Part shown: positions 8,212 to 16,371 of the stretch, one piece after another
Layout of the letters: each line of letters begins with the position of its first letter
Position numbering within the stretch: the first letter of the stretch is position 1
Assembly: GCA_910587085.1 (NCBI GenBank)
Contig: CAJUMC010000008.1
Coordinates: 26,346-90,345 of the forward strand
Origin: an uncultured Lachnospiraceae bacterium
Lineage (GTDB): Bacteria > Bacillota > Clostridia > Lachnospirales > Lachnospiraceae
Direction of reading: 5' to 3'
DNA length: 64,000 nucleotides
The notes under the pieces: model-generated
Told to the model about the DNA's origin: nothing
The model's database searches: none
What the model saw: the letters and a program-made list of their open reading frames with translations, nothing else
Made by a program: the position numbers and the translations under genes

Positions 8212-9951
8212 TCACGCCCCCTGCACGTTTAACTGTGCAAGCGTTTCGCCGTACTGCGCCATATAAGTGTCATAATACAGCCCCTTTATCTCAAGCAGCT
8301 CCTCGTGCGTGCCGCGCTCCGCAATGCCCCCGTCCTGCAGCACAATAATCTCATCCGCATGGCGGACCGCCGAAATCCGGTGGGCAATAACGATTTTGGT
8401 CGTGCCCTCAAACCCGAGAAGATTTTCCTGAATCTGATGCTCGGTTTCCATATCAAGCGCCGAAGTGGAATCATCCAGCACAAGAATCGGGGACTTTTTA
8501 GCGAATGCGCGCGCCATACTGATGCGCTGCTTCTGTCCGCCGGACAAACCGACCCCGCGCTCTCCGATCTGCGTTTCGTACTGCTCTTCCATATTCTCAA
8601 TAAAATCTTTTGCCTGCGCGCGCTCCAGCGCCCTCCGTACAAGGTCATTGTGCGTGCTCGCACGCTTTCCAAGCTTTACGTTGGAATTGATCGTGTCGGA
8701 GAACAGGAAAACATCCTGCATTACCGGGGAAATGCTTTTGCGCAGCTGCCGCAGCGTCAGATCGCGGATCGGCACGCCGTCGAGCCTTATTTCACCCTCC
8801 CCCACATCGTAAAACCGCTGCAGGAGCGTGATGATCGAGGATTTCCCGGAGCCGGTTGCCCCCATAATGCCGATGGTTCTGCCCGCCGGCAGGTCAAAGG
8901 AAATATCCTTTAAGATTTCCTTGCCGTCCAGACCGAACGATACATGGTCGAAGGTTACGCGCCCCGAAACCTCCGGCAGCACCACCGGGTCTTCCTTTTC
9001 CGTAATCATCGTCTTCTCGTTGTAAATCTTTTTCAGCTTCTTATTTGAAGCAACCGCCGAGGCGAACGAGTTTGACAGCCAGCCGAGCATTTCCATCGGC
9101 CAGATAATATTGTTCGCATACTCCGTAAAGGCAGCAAGCTCGCCGAGCGAAATCTCGCCCTGAATCTTTAAGTAGCCGCCGTAAATAATAACAAAAATCG
9201 GCAGCAGCCTTGTAATAAACTGCACTAGCGGCTGATAGCGGATAAATACCTTGCTCTGGCGCATGTTCAGCTCGTAGTAGCGCTTGTTGTGGGAGAGAAA
9301 TTTTGTGATTTCATGCCTTTCCCTGGCAAACGCCTTGACCGTGCGCACTCCCGCCAGATTTTCCTGCGCCACGGTATTTAATTTCGCATTCTCGTCCGAA
9401 ATTTCCTCGTAAACCTTGTCGAGCTTTTTCTCCATCAGAATCGCAAGCAGCGCGACAAACGGCATCATAACAAGCGGCATAACCGCCAGCTTAACGCTGA
9501 TATGGAGCATGCAGTAAATAACGATGACCGTGTGGAAGATCACCTCCAAAATCAGCATGCCGATAAAGCCGACCGCGCTCCAGATATTGTCGATATCATC
9601 CTTGACGCGCGACATCAGCTCACCCGTATTGGTATTGTCAAAATAGTTGATCGAGAGCTTCTGGATATGCCGGAACAAATTCCGCCGCATATTCATGCCG
9701 ATCTTCGCCCCGACATAATCAAAAGTAAACTCCTTTGTGTATCCGAATACACAGCGCCCCACACCGATCAGGAAGATCGTAAGCAGCAGCGGCATCAAAA
9801 GATCAACCGCGCCCTCCCCGATCACATCGTCCACAATCCGTCTGGTTACCTGCGGCGCAAGCATATCCAGTCCCACCTGCAGCAAAAGGCACACAATTGC
9901 AAACAGATAGGCGTACCAGTAGTGCAGAATATAGCTTGACAGCTTCTTCAT
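8212..9951 (-). CDS. ABC exporter half-transporter with degenerate ATPase site
   Basis: 579 residues; ATG at 9951 with GGAGG. Six membrane helices lie in residues 1-310, then an ATPase domain with Walker A GATGSGKSS (near 360), a standard signature LSGGQKQR (near 464) and Walker B ILVLDDSTSALD, where Asp replaces the catalytic Glu. In heterodimeric exporters of the TM287/288 and LmrCD type, one subunit carries just this Glu-to-Asp change and forms a non-hydrolysing site. The pair with 6319-8097 therefore forms one heterodimer. No C39 peptidase domain is present, so it would not trim a double-glycine leader itself. Its position 460 bp downstream of a small peptide gene on the same strand suggests a possible peptide cargo. 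Confidence 0.92.
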   Translation of the reverse strand: MKKLSSYILHYWYAYLFAIVCLLLQVGLDMLAPQVTRRIVDDVIGEGAVDLLMPLLLTIFLIGVGRCVFGYTKEFTFDYVGAKIGMNMRRNLFRHIQKLSINYFDNTNTGELMSRVKDDIDNIWSAVGFIGMLILEVIFHTVIVIYCMLHISVKLAVMPLVMMPFVALLAILMEKKLDKVYEEISDENAKLNTVAQENLAGVRTVKAFARERHEITKFLSHNKRYYELNMRQSKVFIRYQPLVQFITRLLPIFVIIYGGYLKIQGEISLGELAAFTEYANNIIWPMEMLGWLSNSFASAVASNKKLKKIYNEKTMITEKEDPVVLPEVSGRVTFDHVSFGLDGKEILKDISFDLPAGRTIGIMGATGSGKSSIITLLQRFYDVGEGEIRLDGVPIRDLTLRQLRKSISPVMQDVFLFSDTINSNVKLGKRASTHNDLVRRALERAQAKDFIENMEEQYETQIGERGVGLSGGQKQRISMARAFAKKSPILVLDDSTSALDMETEHQIQENLLGFEGTTKIVIAHRISAVRHADEIIVLQDGGIAERGTHEELLEIKGLYYDTYMAQYGETLAQLNVQGA

Positions 9952-10358
9952 AACCTTCCTCCGTTATTCTCAATTCTTTTTTGTTTCCGGCAGAAACAAA
10001 AACAGGAAACCACCCGATCCGCATCCGGTCCGCCCAGCGGTTCCATCCGGTCCGTTCCTTTATGTTTCTGCGCTTTGCAGCATGATGCGGAGCTTGTTCC
10101 CCATCCGTCACATAAAACATAAGGCTGACTTTTCTTACCACGATTTTTTATTCCGGAAATCCTGACACAGCCCTCACAGGCAGGGCGGTCGTGATTTCTC
10201 CGGCAGACCGCTGCAGCGCGCCGGAGTTTTAGAATCTGCCGTACACTCTCCTTCAAAAGGCGGAACGTTTTACCGCTGTCTGTATGCGCATTCCTATTCC
10301 TGATCGCGCGCATGCAAGCCGAATCGGCGCTTATCTCTGCGCCCGTTCCCGTATACAG
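9952..10358. other. Intergenic region upstream of the exporter operon
   Basis: About 400 bases between the exporter start and the terminator of the peptide gene. Open frames here have poor ribosome sites and coding-unlike, Cys/Arg-rich translations. I see no gene; the exporter promoter or leader probably lies here. Confidence 0.5.
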
Positions 10359-10391
10359 CAAAAAAGCCGTGGTAAGATTACCACGGCTTCA
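10359..10391 (-). terminator. Intrinsic terminator of the peptide gene
   Basis: Inverted repeat AAGCCGTGGT/ACCACGGCTT, read on the minus strand, followed by TTTTTT. It lies about 25 bases past the stop of the 45-residue peptide gene, so most transcripts should end before the exporter genes. Confidence 0.85.
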
Positions 10392-10413
10392 TAAAAGACA
10401 ATACAAGATCTAT

Positions 10414-10551
10414 TTATGAAAACATGAGTCCGGTAACCTTACATGATCTTTCTGCATCAAGTACAGATACGTACTTACCAAATCCAAACCCCGAGATCAT
10501 TGCTGATCCACAGAATCCGAAACTTGCAAACAGCACTGTAAATCTCATCAT
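10414..10551 (-). CDS. 45-residue peptide gene beside the LytTR/GHKL system
   Basis: A short but well-signalled gene: perfect-spacer SigA promoter (10633-10661), strong AAAGGAGG site eight bases before ATG 10551 (a second ATG follows at 10548), stop at 10414 and a strong terminator right after. The product starts MMRFTVLFASFGFCGSAMIS and continues GFGFGKYVSVLDAERSCKVT, then GLMFS. The first 25 residues are hydrophobic and Gly-rich with one Cys; the rest is polar with a second Cys. There is no clear double-glycine leader and no AgrB-like protease nearby. It diverges from the response-regulator gene and points toward the exporter pair. It could be a signalling peptide, bacteriocin or small membrane protein; I recognise no family. 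Confidence 0.75.
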   Translation of the reverse strand: MMRFTVLFASFGFCGSAMISGFGFGKYVSVLDAERSCKVTGLMFS

Positions 10552-10632
10552 GTAGGCTACCTCCTTTCTCCTGCTACGACAGAACGTGCGATCCTGCCAT
10601 AACTGTTAAATCCATCCTTAAGTGACAATTGC

Positions 10633-10661
10633 ATTATACGCCGCCATGCGCCGACCGTCAA
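10633..10661 (-). promoter_or_regulatory. SigA promoter of the 45-residue peptide gene
   Basis: -35 TTGACG (10656-10661), 17-bp spacer, -10 TATAAT (10633-10638) on the minus strand. Near-consensus, so strong expression is expected. Transcription would start near 10626, leaving a leader of about 75 bases. Confidence 0.8.
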
Positions 10662-10825
10662 GAAGATATTTAGAAAATTTATGTTGCAGCGGCCCCTTTG
10701 CCCGGCCTCCGTATACCGCGCAGCGGCGGCGGCAGAAGACGTATGTCTTGCCTGTCCCTTCGCCGGGCCGGCTCCGCGGCATAAAACTGCCGTAAAAATA
10801 TTATATGGCAATATTCACGGGACTG

Positions 10826-10834
10826 TGTTATGAT
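10826..10834 (+). promoter_or_regulatory. Extended -10 promoter for the response-regulator operon
   Basis: TGTTATGAT: an extended -10 (TG-N-TATGAT) about 30 bases before the LytTR regulator start. No good -35 is seen at 17 bp, which fits a promoter that depends on an activator. Confidence 0.5.
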
Positions 10835-10864
10835 TCTGGCATATCCGCCCGAAGGAGAACAAAA

Positions 10865-11599
10865 ATGAAAATTTTAATCTGCGACGACAGCCCCAGAGAT
10901 CTTGCAGGTATGAAAGAGCTTCTGGAAAAATACTGCGAAAGCCGCGCCTGCCCGGCGCCGGAGTTAGAGCAGACTTCCGACTCCGCCGCCCTGTACCGCC
11001 GGATTCAGAACGGGGAGCAGTGGGACGTATACATACTGGATATCCTTATGTCCGAAAAGACAGGAATCGACATTGGCGGTCTGCTGCACCGTACCGGTGC
11101 GCAGAGTCCGATTATCTATGTTACCTCCTCCGATGATTTTGCTCTGGCCGCCTACGGCGTGCATGCCGTGAGGTATCTGTTAAAGCCGGTCAGGGAAGAA
11201 CAATTTTTTGAAGCGCTGGACTATGTACTGCCCCGCCCCGGGAAAAAAAGCGGCGCCGTCTACGAGGTCAAGACAAAAGAAGGGCTGGTCGCCGTGCCCT
11301 GTTCCCGCATTGAATATGTAGAAAACAGCACCCGCATGCTCAATGTGTGTCTGGCGGACGGGAGGAGCATAAAGAGCATTTTTATCCGGAAATCCTTTGA
11401 CGAGGAGATCCGGGGGCTCACGGATGATCCGGCCTTTCTGCAGGTTCACAAATCCTTTCTTGTCAATATGAATTATGTGGACAGACTGGCGCAGGGAAAT
11501 ATCACCATGGAGAGCGGCAGATGCATTCCCGTCAGCAAGGCGAGAGCCGCAGAGGTAAAAAAGAAATATCTGATGTTTGTCTCGCAGCAGTACCAGTAG
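10865..11599 (+). CDS. LytTR-family response regulator
   Basis: 244 residues from ATG 10865 with GAAGGAG. The receiver domain (1-125) starts MKILICDDS, has the phospho-acceptor Asp in WDVYILDILM, and ends in the Lys-Pro pair of RYLLKPVRE. The LytTR DNA-binding domain (about 140-240) includes RIEYVENSTRMLNV, FLQVHKSFLVNMNYV and the late MESGRCIPVSKARA. It is the AgrA/ComE type, binding paired direct repeats. The sensor gene follows after 12 bases. Such pairs normally read a secreted peptide, and the divergent 45-residue gene is the obvious candidate ligand or target. Confidence 0.93.
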   Translation: MKILICDDSPRDLAGMKELLEKYCESRACPAPELEQTSDSAALYRRIQNGEQWDVYILDILMSEKTGIDIGGLLHRTGAQSPIIYVTSSDDFALAAYGVHAVRYLLKPVREEQFFEALDYVLPRPGKKSGAVYEVKTKEGLVAVPCSRIEYVENSTRMLNVCLADGRSIKSIFIRKSFDEEIRGLTDDPAFLQVHKSFLVNMNYVDRLAQGNITMESGRCIPVSKARAAEVKKKYLMFVSQQYQ

Positions 11600-11611
11600 G
11601 GGGAACAGAAA

Positions 11612-12922
11612 ATGGCATACTACAAAAACATATCCTATCTGATCAGCCATGTTTTCCTGATGCTGTATATCTATCTCTTTATTGCCTCCCGTTATTCCGG
11701 TAAAAAAACAGCGGGAATCTGCGCCTCCTCCTTCAGTGCGCTCTGTTCTCTTGACCTGCTCAAGCTGAACCTGTTTCCGGACAGTCAGCTGTGCTATTTC
11801 GTCGTAACTCTGCTGCAGATCATTGTCACGCAGTTTACCGGATTTTTTATATCCAAAAAGCGGGACAGCCGTGCTGTTTTCGCCGGACTCAGCGCATCCA
11901 GCTATGTAATTGCCGGAAGCGTCGTGTCAACCGTCCTGTATTTATGGACAAAAAACATGCCCTTCTCTCTCGCCGGAGGCGCCGCAACGCACGCGGTTAT
12001 TCTGCTGGTGCTTTACACAAGGATACGTAATATCTGGCTCAATTATCAGAATAAAGAGTCCATGAAAAGCTGGTGGGAGCTGTGCCTGATCCCGGTATTT
12101 TTCTACTGCAGCTTTTCCTTCCTCGCATTTTGCCCCTTCTCCCTGGACGACCACCCGCAAAACATTCCGGGCGTAATGCTTTTTATTATTACAATGTTTA
12201 TCTCCTATGTGGTTGTGCTGCGGTATGTGGCAAGCGAATCCCAGCGGACCGAAATCGGCTGGAAAAACATAATATATGAGTCCTACATTAAGGGTCTGGA
12301 AAACCAGTATGCTCTGATCGAACAATCCGAAAAAAACTTAAGAATTCTGAGGCATGACATGAGGCATTATTCCGGCATGATCGACTCTCTGCTGGACCAG
12401 GGAGAGTACGGCGAAATCAAAAAGATCACGGCGCACATCCATTCCGTGGCGGACGCAAACCGCGTGACAAGATACTGTGAAAATCTGGTCGTCAACACCG
12501 TACTCTCCTGCATGATGGAGCAGGCGCAGGCACACGGCGTCGAGGTCCATTCCGATATCCATATCGCCGGGAAGCTTCCCGTCAACAGCTATGAACTTGC
12601 CATGGTAACGGCAAATCTTTTTGAGAACTCACTTGACTGTGCCAGGAATCTGGATAAGAAAGAACGGTTCACCGATCTTAAAATCCGCTGCGAAGAAGAT
12701 CATCTGCTGATTCATATAAAAAACAGATATCATGATGAAATTCTGTTTGACCCCGAAACCGGGCTTCCCAAAAGCGTACGGGGAGCAAATCATGGTCTTG
12801 GCATGCAGAGCGTTCAGGCCTTCTCGGACAAAATCGGCGGGAATTTCAGCTGCTGCTGTGAGGACGGCCTGTTCCACGCCGTGCTGTTTGCGAAATTTGC
12901 GAAATATCCGGCTGTTTTGTGA
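11612..12922 (+). CDS. GHKL-family sensor histidine kinase (AgrC-like)
   Basis: 436 residues; ATG 11612 preceded by GGGGGAACAG. Six hydrophobic segments fill residues 1-205, an AgrC-like multi-span sensor. A coiled linker leads to the phospho-acceptor motif LRHDMRHYSGM (His near 247) and a GHKL ATPase domain with N-box NLFENSLDCA (near 335) and GLGMQSVQ as the G-box. It probably phosphorylates the regulator encoded 12 bases upstream. No separate extracellular sensor domain is present, so the signal is likely a peptide or membrane cue. Confidence 0.9.
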   Translation: MAYYKNISYLISHVFLMLYIYLFIASRYSGKKTAGICASSFSALCSLDLLKLNLFPDSQLCYFVVTLLQIIVTQFTGFFISKKRDSRAVFAGLSASSYVIAGSVVSTVLYLWTKNMPFSLAGGAATHAVILLVLYTRIRNIWLNYQNKESMKSWWELCLIPVFFYCSFSFLAFCPFSLDDHPQNIPGVMLFIITMFISYVVVLRYVASESQRTEIGWKNIIYESYIKGLENQYALIEQSEKNLRILRHDMRHYSGMIDSLLDQGEYGEIKKITAHIHSVADANRVTRYCENLVVNTVLSCMMEQAQAHGVEVHSDIHIAGKLPVNSYELAMVTANLFENSLDCARNLDKKERFTDLKIRCEEDHLLIHIKNRYHDEILFDPETGLPKSVRGANHGLGMQSVQAFSDKIGGNFSCCCEDGLFHAVLFAKFAKYPAVL

Positions 12923-13074
12923 AGAAATAGCAGCCGGAATTTTCCCGGAGTATGCTATACTGAAATTAAATGCCGGGCCGGGCGGAAGGCAGCAGCTTTC
13001 TCCGGGGCCTTCGTTATTCTGCTTTGAAAAGAGCCCTCCGGCAAGCTTTCCAAAATTACAGGGGGAAGTTATCC

Positions 13075-14985
13075 ATGCAGAAAATTTTTGTAAAATATAC
13101 GGTAATTATCATTACGGGAGCCGTTTTTCTCATTCTCTTCATCAATTTTCTGTTCAGCTGGCGCATGCTGGAAAGCCAGCAGGCCGGCGCATTCCGGGCA
13201 AAAATCGAGCAGATCATACATACGCTGGAGAACAACAAGGCGGAGCTGGCCCTGATGAACGAGAATCTGGACGAGGATTATCTTACCAGGGCAAAGGCTG
13301 CCGCATACGTGCTGGATCATCTGGAAGAGGTTATGGATGTGTCAGAAATGCAGTACCTTGCGAAGCTGCTCAATGTAGACGAACTCCACTACATTGACGA
13401 AAACGGTATGATTGTGGCCGGCTCGGTTTCCAAATACGTCGGGATGAATATGGCTGATCACGACCAGACAAGCGCCTTTCTCGTTCTTCTCGACCGCAGC
13501 AGAGAGCAGAACTGGCTGATTCAGGAGGCGCGCCCGAACGCGGCGGAAGGGAAAAACATGCAGTATATCGGAGTCGCCGGAAAAAGGCTGAAGGGCTTTA
13601 TACAGGTCGGCTTCGAACCGAAACGGCTGATGGAGGCGCAGTCCAGAAACACCTACGATTATATTTTCTCCCGGTTTCCGACGGACGCAGCAGAAGAATT
13701 TTTTGCGGTTGACGGGGCAACCGGAGAGGTACTCGGGCATTCCGATCATATCGACAGGCAATTTACGGCAGAATGCTACCAGCTGGAGGAGCTTGAGGAA
13801 AATTCTAGGGGCATTTACAAAAACGGACCGGACAGCCGGCCGATGTTTCTGGTCTGCAGATCTTATGAGGATGTACTGATCTGCGCCGCCCTTCCGGGAG
13901 AGGTTATTTTCAAAAAACTTCTGAGCGGCACCCTTCGCACACTGATTTATCTGCTGCTCATCGAAGCTGCGGTTCTGTTTTTACTAAATTATCTTGTCCG
14001 TCAGAAGGTTGTGGCCGGAATGCACCGCATGATCGAAAGCCTGGCGGCCATAACCAACGGAAATCTGGCGATGACGGTGGCTGTCGGCGGAAACCGCGAG
14101 TTTGAAGAGCTGAGCGCCGGGATCAACACCATGGTAAAAAGCATAATCCAGATATCCAACCGGACGTCCGCAATCATTGAAATGAGCGGCATTCCTCTGG
14201 CCGCGTTTGAATACGAGCGCGGCACGGGACATGTTTTTGCCACCTCAGGGCTGGGAACGCTACTGAATATCTCGAACGAAACAATTGCCGGTCTGTGCCG
14301 GAATGCGGATCGGTTCGATCAGTACATCCGTCAGATCATGCAGAATTCCATCGAAGGGGAAGAGGATGTCTATCCGATGAGCGACTCAAAATATGTGCGC
14401 ATCCATCTGTCCGAGCAGCAGGGAAAAAAACTCGGTGTAATTACGGATGTTACAGGTGATATTACAGAAAAAAACCTCATGAGATACGAAAATACGCATG
14501 ATTCGCTGACCGAGCTCTACAAATATCAGCATTTTCAGCGGCTGGCCGAGAACCTTCTGCAAACCATGCCGGCCGGAAAGATCTGCGCGGCCGTCATGCT
14601 GGATCTGGATTATTTCAAGGGCATCAACGACACCTTCGGCCATGACGTCGGAGACCGGTATCTCCAGAGCTTTGCGGCCGTTCTGCGCGCCATGCCGCCG
14701 GAGCACTGTCTGCCCGCAAGACGCTCCGGAGACGAATTCTGCATGCTGATTTTCAACTACGAAAACAGGTCTGATGTGATCGGGCAGCTGGAGCATTTTT
14801 ATGAAATGCTCGGAAAAAATCTGGTCACCCTGACCGAAAAGCAGGCCCGAACAATCAGCGCGTCGGCGGGCTTTGTATGGACCGGGGACGCCGGCTCAGC
14901 GCTTTCCGAACTGCTGAGCCGCGCAGATGAGGCACTTTATCAGGTTAAGAAAAGGGCGAAGGGAACCTACGGGGAGTATGTCTGA
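13075..14985 (+). CDS. Diguanylate cyclase with periplasmic-type sensor, HAMP-like and PAS-like parts
   Basis: 636 residues from ATG 13075, preceded by GGGGGAAG. A membrane helix at about 7-27 (IIITGAVFLILFINFLFSW) is followed by an extracytoplasmic sensor of about 250 residues of Cache type (LDELHYIDENGMIVAGS-like beta segments). A second helix lies near 290-312 (YLLLIEAAVLFLLNYLV), then a HAMP-like segment and a small PAS-like region. The GGDEF domain begins near YENTHDSLTELYKYQHFQ, and its active loop is RRSGDEFCML; SGDEF is a known active variant. It should make cyclic di-GMP on sensing an external ligand. The gene is 150 bp downstream of the sensor kinase. Confidence 0.9.
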   Translation: MQKIFVKYTVIIITGAVFLILFINFLFSWRMLESQQAGAFRAKIEQIIHTLENNKAELALMNENLDEDYLTRAKAAAYVLDHLEEVMDVSEMQYLAKLLNVDELHYIDENGMIVAGSVSKYVGMNMADHDQTSAFLVLLDRSREQNWLIQEARPNAAEGKNMQYIGVAGKRLKGFIQVGFEPKRLMEAQSRNTYDYIFSRFPTDAAEEFFAVDGATGEVLGHSDHIDRQFTAECYQLEELEENSRGIYKNGPDSRPMFLVCRSYEDVLICAALPGEVIFKKLLSGTLRTLIYLLLIEAAVLFLLNYLVRQKVVAGMHRMIESLAAITNGNLAMTVAVGGNREFEELSAGINTMVKSIIQISNRTSAIIEMSGIPLAAFEYERGTGHVFATSGLGTLLNISNETIAGLCRNADRFDQYIRQIMQNSIEGEEDVYPMSDSKYVRIHLSEQQGKKLGVITDVTGDITEKNLMRYENTHDSLTELYKYQHFQRLAENLLQTMPAGKICAAVMLDLDYFKGINDTFGHDVGDRYLQSFAAVLRAMPPEHCLPARRSGDEFCMLIFNYENRSDVIGQLEHFYEMLGKNLVTLTEKQARTISASAGFVWTGDAGSALSELLSRADEALYQVKKRAKGTYGEYV

Positions 14986-15082
14986 CCGGCACAATACAGT
15001 ACTTTCTGCCGCAGCGCTCCGCTCCGGTTTGTCCCCCGGATGCGATTATCCGCTGACAGGCTCCCAGAACAGCTGCCTTTCC

Positions 15083-16033
15083 TTATTCCTCCAGATTTTT
15101 CGTATAGCGGCACCGCGGGAACTCGCTGCAGCCGTAAAACTGCCGCCCCGCACCCTCGCCCTTCGAGACGGTTCGCAGAACGAGCGGCGCTCCGCAGCGG
15201 GGACATTCCGGTTCCGCCCTGTTCTTTGCCTCCGCTGCTTTCCTGCGTTTTCCTCCCGCGCCGGCCCGCCGCGCCTCCGCTTCGTATTTTACCAGAATCT
15301 CTTCATACTTCTTCGAGTAATCCGACCGGTCGGGCAGATTTTTATCGAGGAAAAATTCCGCCAGCCTTCGCATCTCTTCATCGCTGTAAGAAGTATTCAC
15401 CGCCCCGTCATGCTCCCGGATATAATTGATCAGCTGATCTGCGCGGATCACCTGATCCTTTACCTCCTTTTTTGCAAATCTCGCATTCAGGTAAGTTTTC
15501 GGATTTGCCAGTACAACAACCGCCTGATAGGTGCTCTCGGAGCTTTTTCCGAAGAAAAGCTTTTTCAGAATGCTTTCTTCCTGCTCCCGCATTTCCCGGA
15601 TTACAAGGCGGTGCCGCTCATTCTGGGTGATCGGCGAATACAGCCCCTCCTTTACCGGCTTTCCAAACAGCTCGTAAGTCCGGATAAAGCTGCCGCTGCT
15701 ATCAATCTCGATGTTCCCGATGAGGTTTTTGCATTCGATAATGTAGATTCTCCTTCTTGTGACAACCAGATAATCAATCTGCGCCTGCTTTCCCTTGTGC
15801 TCAAAATACAGGTCATGCAGGATAAGCATATCCATTCCGCTGTTTCTCAATTCAAATGCGATATTCCTCTCCCCTGCAAGCCCGTAGGCTGCCAGCTTAA
15901 CCTGCTTCTCAATCTCCTGCTTCAGCTCCCCGTCGGCTCTCCCGGAGAGCACCCGCATTTTCTCTATAAACAGCTCCGCGTCACTGTCCTCCTTTAAAAA
16001 GACAGGCCCGATTTTTTTCTGAAACAAACCCAT
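15083..16033 (-). CDS. NERD-domain protein with C-terminal zinc ribbon
   Basis: 316 residues from ATG 16033, which has AGGAGG. Residues 45-170 form a nuclease-related (NERD) domain: AYGLAGERNIAFELRNSG, QIDYLVVTRRRIYIIECKN and GNIEIDSSGSFIRT. The D...ECK pattern matches the restriction-endonuclease-like active site. The C-terminus (about 275-316) is a topoisomerase-type zinc finger, CPRCGAPLVLR...YGCSEFPRCRYT. Predicted to bind or cut nucleic acid; the biological role of such fusions is not settled. It is convergent with the cyclase gene at 14985. Confidence 0.88.
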   Translation of the reverse strand: MGLFQKKIGPVFLKEDSDAELFIEKMRVLSGRADGELKQEIEKQVKLAAYGLAGERNIAFELRNSGMDMLILHDLYFEHKGKQAQIDYLVVTRRRIYIIECKNLIGNIEIDSSGSFIRTYELFGKPVKEGLYSPITQNERHRLVIREMREQEESILKKLFFGKSSESTYQAVVVLANPKTYLNARFAKKEVKDQVIRADQLINYIREHDGAVNTSYSDEEMRRLAEFFLDKNLPDRSDYSKKYEEILVKYEAEARRAGAGGKRRKAAEAKNRAEPECPRCGAPLVLRTVSKGEGAGRQFYGCSEFPRCRYTKNLEE

Positions 16034-16371
16034 TTTTCTCTTCCTCCTGCGTCCGTTGGTATTGCATCTCCTGCGTATCTTCATAAGCCTTTGTTCCGCA
16101 CCGGCGGGCCGCGCCGTCCCCGGCGCCGGCCTTATCCCATATTTCCCCCGGATTCAACAATTATTTTACTGCACGCTAATCTGTTTGTAAAGGAAATTGC
16201 CGAGAAAAAAGGATGCTTTCCGCTTCACAAGCCCTGTTTTATTTGCTAAAATATATTTATCGCAGGCAGCGCCGGCAAAAGCGGCAAAGGCCGGAAACGC
16301 TGCAGCGCACTGCCGGAGCCGGTCTGCTCCTGCAAAACAGCAGCATGCAATTGCGAAAAGTGAGGTGCGAT
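16034..16371. other. Divergent intergenic region between NERD and EAL genes
   Basis: 338 bases. Near 16240-16260 the sequence TTGCTAAAATATATTTATC holds -10-like hexamers for plus-strand transcription, with no unique -35. No gene is seen. Confidence 0.4.

Noticed and set aside
9948..10361. 137-codon minus-strand frame between exporter and peptide gene
   Set aside because: No ribosome site, Cys/Arg-rich composition and overlap with the terminator argue against coding.
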